Shown: positions 25,552 through 34,133 of the stretch, one piece after another
How the letters are laid out: each line of letters starts with the position of its first letter
Numbering within the stretch: the stretch's first letter is position 1
Assembly (NCBI RefSeq): GCF_937138205.1
Contig: NZ_CAKZOT010000089.1
Span: forward strand, 44,929-108,928
DNA: 64,000 nt
Reading direction: 5' to 3'
DNA from: an uncultured Rhodospira sp.
GTDB taxonomy: Bacteria > Pseudomonadota > Alphaproteobacteria > Rhodospirillales > Rhodospirillaceae
Position numbers and translations under genes: made by a program
The notes under the pieces: model-generated
Database searches by the model: none
What the model saw: the letters and a program-made list of their open reading frames with translations, nothing else
What the model was told of the DNA's origin: nothing

Positions 25552-26913
25552 ATGAACGCCGGTGCCGCCGAGGAACCGCACCAGGAGTCGATGCCGGACG
25601 AGGCGGAGGACGACGACCTTCCGCCTACCCGTGCCGAAACGCCGTCACTCCGGCGGTCGCTGGTGCTGCTGGCCCGCATGGTGCGCGACCATGCGGCCGC
25701 GACCCAGGTGGCGCGCATGGCCTCGGCGCTCAGCTACACGTCCCTGCTGGCCCTGGTGCCGGTGCTGGCCATCGCCCTGGCCATGCTGACCGCGTTTCCG
25801 GTGTTCTCCGAGGTGCGGGACGGTCTCATGGAGTCCCTGTTCAACGTCCTCTTTCCCTACGCGGATGATCTCGTGCGCGAGAAGGTGGACGAGTTCGTGC
25901 AGGCCGCCGGCGGTCTGACGGCCCTGGGCGTGGTGGGTATCGCCATCACCGCCGTCATGCTGCTGGTGACCATCGAGACAGCCCTGAACGCCATCTTCGG
26001 CGTGCAGTCGCAGCGGGGGATGGCGCCGCGCCTGCTGGTGTACTGGGCGCTGGTGACGCTGGGGCCGCTGTTGCTGGGGGCCAGCGCGTCGCTGAGCGGG
26101 TTTCTGTTCACGCTGGGCGGCATGGCCGACGCCGGGCCGGCGGCGTTGCGGGGGATCGGCGGGCTGGTGGCGCGGGCGCTGCCGTGGGTGCTGACCGCCG
26201 TGGCGTTCACCTTGCTGTTCACGGTGGTGCCGAACCGGCCGGTGCGGCCGTGGGACGCGGCCGTGGGCGGCATCGTGGCGGCCATCCTGGTGGCCGTGCT
26301 GCGCTTCGGGTTTCTGGTCTACGCCACCAACGCCCAGGCCTATCAGACGCTGTACGGGGCGCTGGCGGTGATTCCGGTGTTCCTGGTCTGGATGTATCTG
26401 TCGTGGCTGGTGGTGCTGGCCGGCGCGGTCATCACCGCCGTCTTGCCGGTCTGGCGGATGCGCCGCGTCGAGGGTGATGATCCACGCCACCAGGATCTGA
26501 CGGCGGCGCTGCGTGTTCTGGCCAGCCTGCAGGCGGCGGCGGCCACCGTGCCCACGTCCGGGAGCCGGAACCGCAGCGGCGTCGGACGGCGGGGGCTGCT
26601 GCGCGACACAGGCGTGCCGGAAGAGCGCCTGCGCAGCATCCTCGCCGACCTGGGCGCGGCCGGCCTGGTGGCCCGGGCCGAGGGTGGCCGCTGGCTGCTG
26701 GCGCGCGACTTGGCGACGGTGACGCTGGACGACCTGCTGGGCCTGCTGGACTTGCGCCTGCCGGACACCGCCCTGCCGGCCGCGCCGCCGCCAGGACTGC
26801 CGTGGAGCGCCGCCCTGGGCCACCGGCTGCGCCGTGCGCGCGCGGCCGAACGCGACGCGCTGGCCGTGCCGCTGCGCACCCTGCTGGGCGGCGAGGACCG
26901 GGGGGACGGATGA
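25552..26913 (+). CDS. YihY/BrkB family inner-membrane protein
   Basis: Polytopic membrane protein once called ribonuclease BN; the transport or structural role is unknown. It has an acidic N-terminus, then six hydrophobic segments starting ALSYTSLLALVPVLAIALAM, a family signature, and ending AVIPVFLVWMYLSWLVVLAG. A C-terminal cytoplasmic domain of about 130 aa looks like a winged helix (GLLRDTGVPEERLRSILADL), a common extension in alphaproteobacteria. It is divergent from fabI, 193 bases away. The product is 453 aa. Confidence 0.88.
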   Translation: MNAGAAEEPHQESMPDEAEDDDLPPTRAETPSLRRSLVLLARMVRDHAAATQVARMASALSYTSLLALVPVLAIALAMLTAFPVFSEVRDGLMESLFNVLFPYADDLVREKVDEFVQAAGGLTALGVVGIAITAVMLLVTIETALNAIFGVQSQRGMAPRLLVYWALVTLGPLLLGASASLSGFLFTLGGMADAGPAALRGIGGLVARALPWVLTAVAFTLLFTVVPNRPVRPWDAAVGGIVAAILVAVLRFGFLVYATNAQAYQTLYGALAVIPVFLVWMYLSWLVVLAGAVITAVLPVWRMRRVEGDDPRHQDLTAALRVLASLQAAAATVPTSGSRNRSGVGRRGLLRDTGVPEERLRSILADLGAAGLVARAEGGRWLLARDLATVTLDDLLGLLDLRLPDTALPAAPPPGLPWSAALGHRLRRARAAERDALAVPLRTLLGGEDRGDG

Positions 26914-27077
26914 CGAGGGGGCGCCGCGCGGGTGTAGGGGTCCCGGCAACCGGGCCGCCGTTCTTCAGGTCTTCAGGTCCGCTTGCATCGGCGACGGCGG
27001 CCACCTACCCTCTAGGCACGGTGCGGCGAAGCGCCGTGCTTGATGGCAGGCCTTGGTGGCCGGGGAAGGGACACGCA

Positions 27078-27293
27078 ATGACCCAGCACCGACAGAACGC
27101 ACCAACACCGGACGATTTCCGGAGTCGGGTGGAGGCCGCGAAACAACGGCACCGGGCCGACGAGGCGATCGCCGATGCGCTTGTGATGAAGAAGGGCTCG
27201 GTTGCGTCTGACGACTTGGTGCAGCTCGTGAGAGACCGTATCAACCCGCTTATCATTGAGCGGGTGCAAGAGGACTTTTTTGCAAAAACCTGA
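27078..27293 (+). CDS. Small hypothetical protein, 5' part of a probable frameshifted gene
   Basis: 71-aa hydrophilic helical product (MTQHRQNAPTPDDFRSRVEA and on) not recognised. A GGGGAAGGG RBS precedes the ATG. The frame ends just after a six-T run followed by a five-A run. The -1 frame is open through this point and carries a sensible continuation with a terminal membrane helix (next entry). Either it is a genuine short protein, or the first half of a roughly 140-aa tail-anchored membrane protein split by an indel. Confidence 0.55.
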   Translation: MTQHRQNAPTPDDFRSRVEAAKQRHRADEAIADALVMKKGSVASDDLVQLVRDRINPLIIERVQEDFFAKT

Positions 27294-27496
27294 AGGCGCT
27301 TCGGCAATGGCCGATCGGCAGCAAAGCATTAAGGGTGGAGGTCGACCCCAAAACAAAAACCATCAAGATCGGATTTGTGGCCAAAAAATTTAAATACAAA
27401 GAGGTTCTTATCTTAGTCATCGTGATCATGGGGTTTTTGACCGTTTTTCTGTCTGCGACAATATTCTACCTGCTTGTTTCCGGCGGATTTGTTTAA
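27294..27496 (+). pseudogene. 3' part of the frameshifted gene: C-terminal membrane helix
   Basis: Frame minus-one relative to the preceding ORF. It encodes ALRVEVDPKTKTIKIGFVAK followed by a Lys-rich patch and one clear TM (VLILVIVIMGFLTVFLSATI) before TAA at 27494. No good start of its own exists: a GTG at 27335 has only AAGG directly abutting. Base composition is lower in GC than neighbours. A separate 53-aa membrane peptide is the alternative. Confidence 0.45.
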
Positions 27497-27562
27497 GCCG
27501 CATCGCCATCACAGCGGACATCGTTTCGAAGCCGCCCCCCGTCAGCCCAAGAGGATGGTCCC

Positions 27563-29023
27563 ATGAAACTGACCGAGCACCGCCTGCTGCGCCAGCAATG
27601 TTACATCAATGGCCAGTGGTGCGACGCCGACGCCGGCGGCACCTTCGCGGTTACGAACCCGGCCACCGGCGCCGATCTGGCGCGCGTGCCCGACATGGGC
27701 GCCGACGAGACCCGCCGGGCGATTGAGGCCGCCAACGCCGCCTGGCCGGCGTGGCGCTCCAAGACGGCCAAGCAGCGCGCCACCATCCTGCGTGACTGGT
27801 TCAATCTCATCATGGCGCACCAGGAGGACCTGGCCGTCCTGATGACCGCCGAGCAGGGCAAGCCGCTGGCCGAGGCCAAGGGCGAGGTGGCCTACGGCGC
27901 CAGCTTCATCGAGTGGTTCGCCGAGGAGGGCAAGCGCATCTACGGCGATGTCATCCCGTCGCACGGCCCCGACAAGCGCATCGTGGTGATCAAGCAGCCC
28001 ATCGGCGTGGTGGCCGCCATCACGCCGTGGAACTTCCCCAACGCCATGATCACCCGCAAGTGCGCGCCCGCGCTGGCCGCCGGCTGCCCGGTGGTGATCA
28101 AGCCGGCGGCGCTGACCCCGCTGTCGGCGCTGGCCCTGGCCGAACTGGCCGAGCAGGCGGGGATGCCGGCCGGCGTGCTGAACATCCTGACCACCAAGCG
28201 CTCGTCGGCGGTGGGCGCCGAGATGACGTCGAACCCGCTGGTGCGCAAGTTGTCCTTCACCGGCTCGACCGAGATCGGCAAGACACTCATGGAGCAGTGC
28301 GCCACCAACGTCACCAAGATCTCGCTGGAACTGGGGGGCAACGCGCCGTTCATCGTCTTCGATGACGCCGACCTGGACGCCGCCGTGGCCGGGGCCATCG
28401 CCTCGAAGTACCGCAACACCGGCCAGACGTGCGTGTGCGCCAACCGCATTCTCGTCCAGGACAGCGTGTACGATGCCTTCGCCGAGAAACTCGCCGCCGC
28501 CGTCAAGGCGCTGAAGGTGGGTGACGGGTTGGCCGGCGAGACGCAGCAGGGGCCGCTGATCGAACCGGCCGCGCTCGACAAGGTGCAGGCGCTGGTGGGC
28601 GACGCGGTGGACAAGGGCGCTCGCGTGGTGCTGGGCGGCAAGCCGCACGCGCTGGGCGGCACCTTTTATGAACCGACCATCCTGGCCGACGTCAGCGACT
28701 CCATGCGGCTGTTCAACGAGGAGATCTTCGGCCCCGTGGCGCCGCTGTACCGCTTCTCGACCGAGGCCGAGGCGATCGAGATGGCCAACAACACCCAGTA
28801 CGGCCTCGCCGCCTATTTCTATGCCCGCGACATGGGCCGCGTGTGGCGCGTGTCCGAGGGGTTGGAATACGGCATCGTCGGCATCAACGAAGGGATCATC
28901 TCGACCGAGGTGGCGCCGTTCGGCGGCGTCAAGGAATCCGGCCTGGGCCGCGAGGGCTCCAAGTACGGCATCGATGACTTCGTCGAGATCAAGTACCTGT
29001 GCATGGGCGGGGTGGACAAGTAA
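27563..29023 (+). CDS. gabD: NAD(P)-dependent succinate-semialdehyde dehydrogenase
   Basis: Oxidises succinate semialdehyde to succinate in GABA catabolism. Aldehyde dehydrogenase landmarks: ITPWNFPNAMITRKCAPALA cofactor loop, the general-base Glu in LELGGNAPFIVFDDAD, and the nucleophile Cys in NTGQTCVCANRILV. FYEPTILADV, EEIFGPVAPLYRF and the closing GLGREGSKYGIDDF are GabD-like. It is 486 aa, full length. No gabT or permease is adjacent. Substrate preference is inferred from similarity in motif wording. Confidence 0.92.
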   Translation: MKLTEHRLLRQQCYINGQWCDADAGGTFAVTNPATGADLARVPDMGADETRRAIEAANAAWPAWRSKTAKQRATILRDWFNLIMAHQEDLAVLMTAEQGKPLAEAKGEVAYGASFIEWFAEEGKRIYGDVIPSHGPDKRIVVIKQPIGVVAAITPWNFPNAMITRKCAPALAAGCPVVIKPAALTPLSALALAELAEQAGMPAGVLNILTTKRSSAVGAEMTSNPLVRKLSFTGSTEIGKTLMEQCATNVTKISLELGGNAPFIVFDDADLDAAVAGAIASKYRNTGQTCVCANRILVQDSVYDAFAEKLAAAVKALKVGDGLAGETQQGPLIEPAALDKVQALVGDAVDKGARVVLGGKPHALGGTFYEPTILADVSDSMRLFNEEIFGPVAPLYRFSTEAEAIEMANNTQYGLAAYFYARDMGRVWRVSEGLEYGIVGINEGIISTEVAPFGGVKESGLGREGSKYGIDDFVEIKYLCMGGVDK

Positions 29024-29107
29024 GACTGCAATCAAGGTGTCGAGTGCGCTCGACCGTCGTGACGCGACGGGCGGCGCTGTCCCACCTCACCTTTGAGGAT
29101 TCTGGAA

Positions 29108-29386
29108 ATGGGAGGGCCAGGAAACTGTTCCGGCTATGTCGGCCTGCCTTATGATCACCCGCACTTTGCGGCAATCGGAAGGGTGGTCGCGGCCCACGCC
29201 TCTTTTGAAAGACCAGCAGACCAGTTTATTTGGCGACTGGCTGGAGTCGAGAATGATCTCGGTGCGTGCCTCGCGGCCACAGGCCGCCGTGAACAACAAG
29301 ATAGTCGTGGTGCCCCAGCGGACGGCGTGATCGGGACACCCGATGGAGGAGCCCGGTGCTGGGAAGCTGCACGCCGGCATCCGTGA
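29108..29386 (+). pseudogene. Possible remnant of a hypothetical gene
   Basis: Short frame whose first 60 residues look protein-like (IGRVVAAHASFERPADQFIW and LAGVENDLGACLAATG) and whose remainder turns into Gly/Arg-rich sequence typical of out-of-frame reading. I do not recognise a family with certainty. GC here is slightly lower than in the flanks. Apart from this, the 29024-29491 gap shows nothing definite. Confidence 0.3.
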
Positions 29387-29491
29387 GGAGGGCGCCGGGC
29401 GACCGGCGCCCGTACTCGACAATACGATCGCCCCCGGAGGGGCCGGCCGGGAGGGGGGAGCCAAGGCAATCCGCCCGTCATCCCGGTTCGC

Positions 29492-30610
29492 TCAACCCAG
29501 ATCCCGCAGCCGGTCGAGGAACGTCCGCTTGCGGGCGTGGCGTTCGTGGAGATCGGCGAGCCGGCGGGCGAAGTCCGCCGCCGTGCCCTGTTCGTCCGCC
29601 AGCGTCTTGAGGTCCGCGAGGGTTTGGGCGGCACGGTCGTAGCCGGAGGCGTTGCGCTGTTCGATGTCGCCCTCGATGTCGCGCCAGACGGCCGTGCCCC
29701 GGCGCCGGAGGACATCAAGCCGGGCGCGGCGGGCCTTTTCCGCCTCTTCGGCCCGGCGTCGCTGTGCCTCGGCCTGTCGCGCGGCTTCGGCCTGCTCCCG
29801 TTCGTGCCGGATCGCGTCCGCGCGGGCGCGCAGGTCCGCCACCATCCGGCGCGGCGCCGTTGGCTCCCCGGACTGTTCGCGAAGTCGGGCCTTGAGGTCG
29901 GCCGCGACATGCGGGTCGCCCTCGACCACGCGGACCAACAGATCGGTCTTGTCCGCCTCGGGAATCGACGCGATCCCCTGTCGCACGGCGTCGGCCGACA
30001 GCGCGGCCTCGGCGGAGCGTTCGGCGGCGGCGGCCACGAGGTCCGGGTCGAGGCGGAAGAACGACGCGAAGGCGTCAAGGGCGCCTGTCAGGGGACCGAT
30101 CCCGGGCAGGGGTTCGAGGGCGTCGTCGGGCAGCAGGTCGTCTTCCACCGCCGTCAGCCAGGCGAGATAGAACAGCCGCAGGTCGCCCGAGATCACGTCG
30201 GCCCGCAGGGGCGCCAGCGCGGCCAGCCAACCCGAACCCTCGTCCCAGTCGTCGTCCCAACCGTCCTCGTCATGCTGTGTCAGGTCGATGATCGTGTCAT
30301 CGCCGTGCGTCCAGGCCTCGACCCAGTCAACCTCGGACAGGAAGGGTTGGAGGTCCAGCGGCTCCAGGTATCGCCGGGGCACCCGCATCATCAGGCAGCG
30401 CGTGCCCCAGTTGGCGAGATAGAGGTGCAGGTCGAACCACCGCTCCATCAACCGTCTGGGGTCGCCCTTGAACCCACCGAAGTTGTAGTGATTGGTGAAG
30501 CTGGTGGCGGTGATCTGGGCGCGGGTCGACACGGCGCGCAAGGCCTCCTGATCCGAGGCCGTCAGGGGGCGATCGATGGCCTGGAACTCGTAGTACTGGT
30601 ATTCGCTCAT
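29492..30610 (-). CDS. Conserved hypothetical protein with C-terminal coiled coil
   Basis: 372-aa cytoplasmic protein. The N-terminus MSEYQYYEFQAIDRPLT and LANWGTRCLMMRVPRRYL belong to a hypothetical family I have seen widely in bacteria without an assigned role. Residues 1-190 are a compact acidic domain (an Asp-rich patch HDEDGWDDDWDEGSG). Residues 260-320 are an Ala/Glu/Arg coiled coil (EQAEAARQAEAQRRRAEEAE). No signal or TM. It is isolated between an intergenic remnant and a membrane hydrolase gene on the same strand; no function can be given. Confidence 0.8.
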   Translation of the reverse strand: MSEYQYYEFQAIDRPLTASDQEALRAVSTRAQITATSFTNHYNFGGFKGDPRRLMERWFDLHLYLANWGTRCLMMRVPRRYLEPLDLQPFLSEVDWVEAWTHGDDTIIDLTQHDEDGWDDDWDEGSGWLAALAPLRADVISGDLRLFYLAWLTAVEDDLLPDDALEPLPGIGPLTGALDAFASFFRLDPDLVAAAAERSAEAALSADAVRQGIASIPEADKTDLLVRVVEGDPHVAADLKARLREQSGEPTAPRRMVADLRARADAIRHEREQAEAARQAEAQRRRAEEAEKARRARLDVLRRRGTAVWRDIEGDIEQRNASGYDRAAQTLADLKTLADEQGTAADFARRLADLHERHARKRTFLDRLRDLG

Positions 30611-30660
30611 GGGTGCGCAGCCTGATTTCCGTGGTTTGGCGCCTGCCCCCTTATATCACC

Positions 30661-32220
30661 CTACCCCCCGGTGGTGATGGGGAAGGTCACCGCCACGCAC
30701 CAGGCGAAGACGAAGGCGCTGGTGATGGCCGCCACCCAGGGGTGATGCGTCCGCCGCCAGCTCCAGGCGCTGAACAGCCCGAAGATGACGAAGAACAGCG
30801 CGATGATCGGATAGAGGATGATCAGGAAGAACAGATCGTGCAGCTTCAGGATGATCGCCGGCACCAGCGACAGCATGAAGGCGACCGAGGTGGCAGCATA
30901 GCCCCAGCGGGGGCGGGTGGGGCCGCGCGTCACCCACTCATCGACCAGGAAGAAGGGCAGCGTCCCTAGCATCATCACCGGCACCAGCAGCAGGCGCTCT
31001 GGCGTCGGGATGAACGACGAGACGAACAGCTCGATGGGTGTGCCCAGGCCGATCATGACGAACGCGCTCAGCAGCACGGTGGCCAGGGCGAGCCGGCCCC
31101 AGCGCGTGGGCGGATGGGTCGGCGGGGGCTCCTCGGGCCAGCGGCGGCGGATCCACCACAGCCCCAGGCCGGTCAACAGGCCGTACAGGGCGAAGTGCAG
31201 CAGCAGGTAATCCCCCACCAGCACCGGCAGCCAGTCAGTGGGCAAGGGCGCCAGGAGCACCGGCGTGATCAGGGCGGGCCAGATCACCAGCGGCCGCACC
31301 CGCCGCCAGGGCAGGGCGGCGCCGACCGGCGCCTCGGCCACGCGCGGCAGCAGCGCCGAGGCCGGCCAGGCCAGCACCACCACCGCCAGCAGCAGGATCA
31401 GGATCCACGAGCCCCGTGCCTGCGGCGGCTCGACCGGGGCGTCGGCCCGGCCGAAGGCGTGGTTCAGCCAGTCCACGGCCGCAAGGATGGTGTCCTTGCT
31501 GTACAGCACGCCGATGTGCTCGACCCCGGGCGAGATGCGCCACGCCCGCGCCGATCCGTCGGCGAAGTCGCCGTAGGTCTCGCCCGGCTCGGCGGTGGCG
31601 CCATCCAGGGGTAGGCTGGCCACCCGCTGGGCCTCGTTGTGGTGCACCCACGGTTCCAGCCCGCCGACCATCACCAGCATGTTGCGGGGTGCGGTGGGCG
31701 TGACCGCCGGCGAGTACATGGAGATGGCCACGGTGGCGGCGTAGGCGTCGGGGTCGCTCACGGCCTGGCGGACGATGATGTCGGCGGCCATGGAATGCCC
31801 CAGCAGGGCCACGGGATCGTCGCCGCCCGGGGTGAGGGTGCGAGCGTACTCGACGATGCCATCAAGCTGGTTCACCAGGAAAACGGTCGCGCCGGTTTCC
31901 ACCGTCAGTTCGCCGCCCAGGGGGTCCGGCTGACGCCCGTGGCCCAGGGCGTCGTAGGTGACGGCCGCGTATCCATTGCGGGCCAGGCTGACGGCCAGGG
32001 CCTGCATGAGCTGGCGCGAGCCGGCGAAGCCGTGCGCCACCACCACCACCGGCGCGTCCGTGGCGTCCGCGGGGCTGTAGACGGTGACCGGCGTGCGCTC
32101 GACCGTGGTGGTGGTGATTTGCAGATCCGCCATCGGCGCCAGCAGGCGCGACAGGGCGAGGGCGATAAGGCCCAGGGTGGCCAGGGCCACCAGGGCCTTG
32201 ATCAGGGAACGGCGGGCCAT
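30661..32220 (-). CDS. Membrane alpha/beta hydrolase
   Basis: 519-aa fusion of an extracytoplasmic hydrolase to a polytopic membrane domain. After an N-terminal anchor (ALVALATLGLIALALSRLL), residues about 40-265 form an alpha/beta hydrolase with VVVVAHGFAGSRQLM (oxyanion region), the nucleophile elbow GHSMAA and a late histidine in SPGVEHIGVLYSKD. The rest holds about eight TM helices. The substrate is unknown; lipid or ester turnover at the membrane is plausible. It stands alone, divergent from the OmpA gene. Confidence 0.8.
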   Translation of the reverse strand: MARRSLIKALVALATLGLIALALSRLLAPMADLQITTTTVERTPVTVYSPADATDAPVVVVAHGFAGSRQLMQALAVSLARNGYAAVTYDALGHGRQPDPLGGELTVETGATVFLVNQLDGIVEYARTLTPGGDDPVALLGHSMAADIIVRQAVSDPDAYAATVAISMYSPAVTPTAPRNMLVMVGGLEPWVHHNEAQRVASLPLDGATAEPGETYGDFADGSARAWRISPGVEHIGVLYSKDTILAAVDWLNHAFGRADAPVEPPQARGSWILILLLAVVVLAWPASALLPRVAEAPVGAALPWRRVRPLVIWPALITPVLLAPLPTDWLPVLVGDYLLLHFALYGLLTGLGLWWIRRRWPEEPPPTHPPTRWGRLALATVLLSAFVMIGLGTPIELFVSSFIPTPERLLLVPVMMLGTLPFFLVDEWVTRGPTRPRWGYAATSVAFMLSLVPAIILKLHDLFFLIILYPIIALFFVIFGLFSAWSWRRTHHPWVAAITSAFVFAWCVAVTFPITTGG

Positions 32221-32406
32221 GCGGGGGCGTTCTCCGAACGGGCAGGGGATCAGGGGGGCAGGGAGAATACGGCGTTCCCCCTATCGGCAGATTGGCACGT
32301 TGCGTCAATCGGGCGAACCGGGCACCATCAATCCTCAATGCGCCGGGGTGCTGGAGCGTCGACTCAAGGCGTCACCGCGCGACCGAAAAAATGGGAGGCA
32401 CACGAG

Positions 32407-33054
32407 ATGCGTCGATTGATCCTTGCCACCGCCGCCAGCGGCCTGTTGCTGTCGGGCTGCGCGACCCAGGGCGGCGGCTACCACACCGCGCAGGGCGCCG
32501 GGTTGGGGGCCTTGGGTGGGGCCGCCGCGGGCGCCGCCGTGGGCGCCGCCGTGGGCGGCAACGTCGGCAACGCCGCCCTGATCGGGGCCGGTATCGGTGT
32601 CCTGGCCGGCGGTGCGGCGGGGGCGTATATGGACTCCCAGGAGCAGGCCCTGCGTCAGGACCTGGCCGGGACCAATGTCGACGTGCAGCGTCAGGGCAAC
32701 GAGGTGGTCCTGGTGATGCCGGCCAACGTCACGTTCGCCGTCGATTCGGCGCGGATCGCGCCCGGTTTTCGGTCATCGCTTGCCAATGTCGCGCAAACGC
32801 TGCGGCAAAACCGGCAGAGCACCATCCAGGTTCATGGGCATACGGATGCCACCGGCGACTCGGCCTACAACCAGGACCTGTCGGAACAACGGGCGCGCGC
32901 GGTTGTCGAGTTCTTCAAGGCCCAGGGGATCATTCCCGAACGCCTGTACTGGCAGGGCCACGGCGAGACCCAACCCATCGCCACCAATGCGACGCCTCAG
33001 GGCCGGCAGATGAACCGCCGGGTCGAGTTGCGAATCGTTCCGTTGACGGCTTGA
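32407..33054 (+). CDS. OmpA-family lipoprotein with glycine zipper
   Basis: Outer-membrane lipoprotein that binds peptidoglycan. The lipobox LLLSGCATQ puts the lipidated Cys at residue 18. It is followed by a glycine-zipper stretch (GALGGAAAGAAVGAAVGG) and a YMDSQEQALRQDL linker, then the OmpA C-terminal domain with VHGHTDATGDSAYNQDLSE, ARAVVEFFKAQGI and GRQMNRRVEL, which bind diaminopimelate. It is 215 aa from the ATG at 32407 with a GGGAGG RBS. The family resembles YiaD. Confidence 0.93.
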   Translation: MRRLILATAASGLLLSGCATQGGGYHTAQGAGLGALGGAAAGAAVGAAVGGNVGNAALIGAGIGVLAGGAAGAYMDSQEQALRQDLAGTNVDVQRQGNEVVLVMPANVTFAVDSARIAPGFRSSLANVAQTLRQNRQSTIQVHGHTDATGDSAYNQDLSEQRARAVVEFFKAQGIIPERLYWQGHGETQPIATNATPQGRQMNRRVELRIVPLTA

Positions 33055-33573
33055 CGCGACGGGCGACCGGCGTTTTTCACTTGCACTCGGGCCGATGCCG
33101 ACGCAGGGTTCGGGCTCGCTCGCCGGGGCCGCCCGGGGCCGCCCGGGGCCGCCCGGGGCCATCCGGGGCCGGTGGGCGAGGTGGCAAGGGGGGACCAAGC
33201 GTGATCGATCGGCGCCACGCCGGCTCATGTTTGGGCACGCATCCCGCGCGGTGCCAGGGGCAGCGACGGCCTTCGGTGCCGGAGTCCGCCGAACGCCCGA
33301 TGGGCCGGCCCGCGGGTGGGGTCGGGACACCGATGGGACATCGAAACGTCTTGCCGTGGCAACCATGAACGCGCATCTGTAACACTTGTCCGGGACGAAT
33401 GTCCTCGGCGACAGTCGTGGCCCCGCTGTTCGGCACTGGCCGACGGGCGCCGTTTGGTCCGCTGACCCGGTCGTTCGGGGCTGGGCGGGCTGGCGACGGG
33501 GCCCTCGCTTCCGAAGGGGCATCCCCCGGTGAGAGGGGGGACCGGACCCATCATCTTTTCCGGAAGGACGGAG
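33055..33573. other. Non-coding stretch between OmpA gene and ptsN
   Basis: 519 bases with no credible gene on either strand; the ORFs listed are GC-driven. It contains an 11-bp tandem repeat (separate entry). hpf/rpoN, often upstream of ptsN, are not here. Confidence 0.6.
33127..33172. repeat. Short tandem repeat, unit about 11 bp
   Basis: Four consecutive copies of a GGCCGCCCGGG-like unit, the last with AT replacing GC. It is a simple GC-rich repeat prone to slippage. Confidence 0.85.
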
Positions 33574-34038
33574 ATGGACATCAGCGATCTGGTCACGCCG
33601 GACGGCGTGATGGTTCCCTTGAAGGTCTCCAGCAAGAAGCAAGCCTTGCAGGCCATGGCGCGGTGCGCGGCGCACGTCACGGGCCTGGATGAACGGGCCA
33701 TCTTCGATGTGCTGCTGGAGCGTGAGCGCCTGGGCACCACCGGTGTCGGCAACGGCATCGCCATTCCGCACGGGCGGCTGGCCAGCCTGAAGACCATGCA
33801 CGGTGTGTTTGCCCGCCTGGCCCGGCCGATCAACTTCGAGTCCATCGACGAGCAGCCGGTGGATCTGATCTTCCTGCTGCTGGCGCCGGACACGGCCGGC
33901 GCGGACCACCTGAAGGCGCTCGCGCGGGTCTCGCGCCTGCTGCGCGACCGGTCCATGTGCGAAAAGCTGCGCGGCACGGACACCCCGGAGGCGCTGTACG
34001 GCCTGCTGATCTCCAACCGCGCCAGCCAAGCCGCCTGA
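33574..34038 (+). CDS. ptsN: Nitrogen-regulatory PTS IIA protein (PtsN)
   Basis: Phosphoacceptor of the nitrogen PTS, regulating potassium transport and nitrogen or carbon responses. IIA-Ntr fold with LKVSSKKQALQAMARCAA and the phosphorylated H66 in GVGNGIAIPHGRL, then PVDLIFLLLAPDTAGADHLK. It is 154 aa, the usual length. The ATG at 33574 gives the normal N-terminus (MDISDLVTPDGV). A strong hairpin follows. trkH lies 1 kb away on the other strand, of interest because PtsN binds potassium transporters in E. coli. Confidence 0.95.
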   Translation: MDISDLVTPDGVMVPLKVSSKKQALQAMARCAAHVTGLDERAIFDVLLERERLGTTGVGNGIAIPHGRLASLKTMHGVFARLARPINFESIDEQPVDLIFLLLAPDTAGADHLKALARVSRLLRDRSMCEKLRGTDTPEALYGLLISNRASQAA

Positions 34039-34064
34039 TCAAGGCGACATCTTCTCGGAACGAA

Positions 34065-34094
34065 AACGCCCCGGACTTTGCGGTCCGGGGCGTT
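34065..34094. terminator. Bidirectional hairpin terminator between ptsN and BI-1 gene
   Basis: Perfect 12-bp stem AACGCCCCGGAC / GTCCGGGGCGTT with a six-base loop, flanked by A-rich sequence on the left. It sits between two convergent genes. Confidence 0.8.
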
Positions 34095-34133
34095 CGTCGT
34101 CGCAGGGGCTGGCCCGAGGGGCCGGGCGATCGC

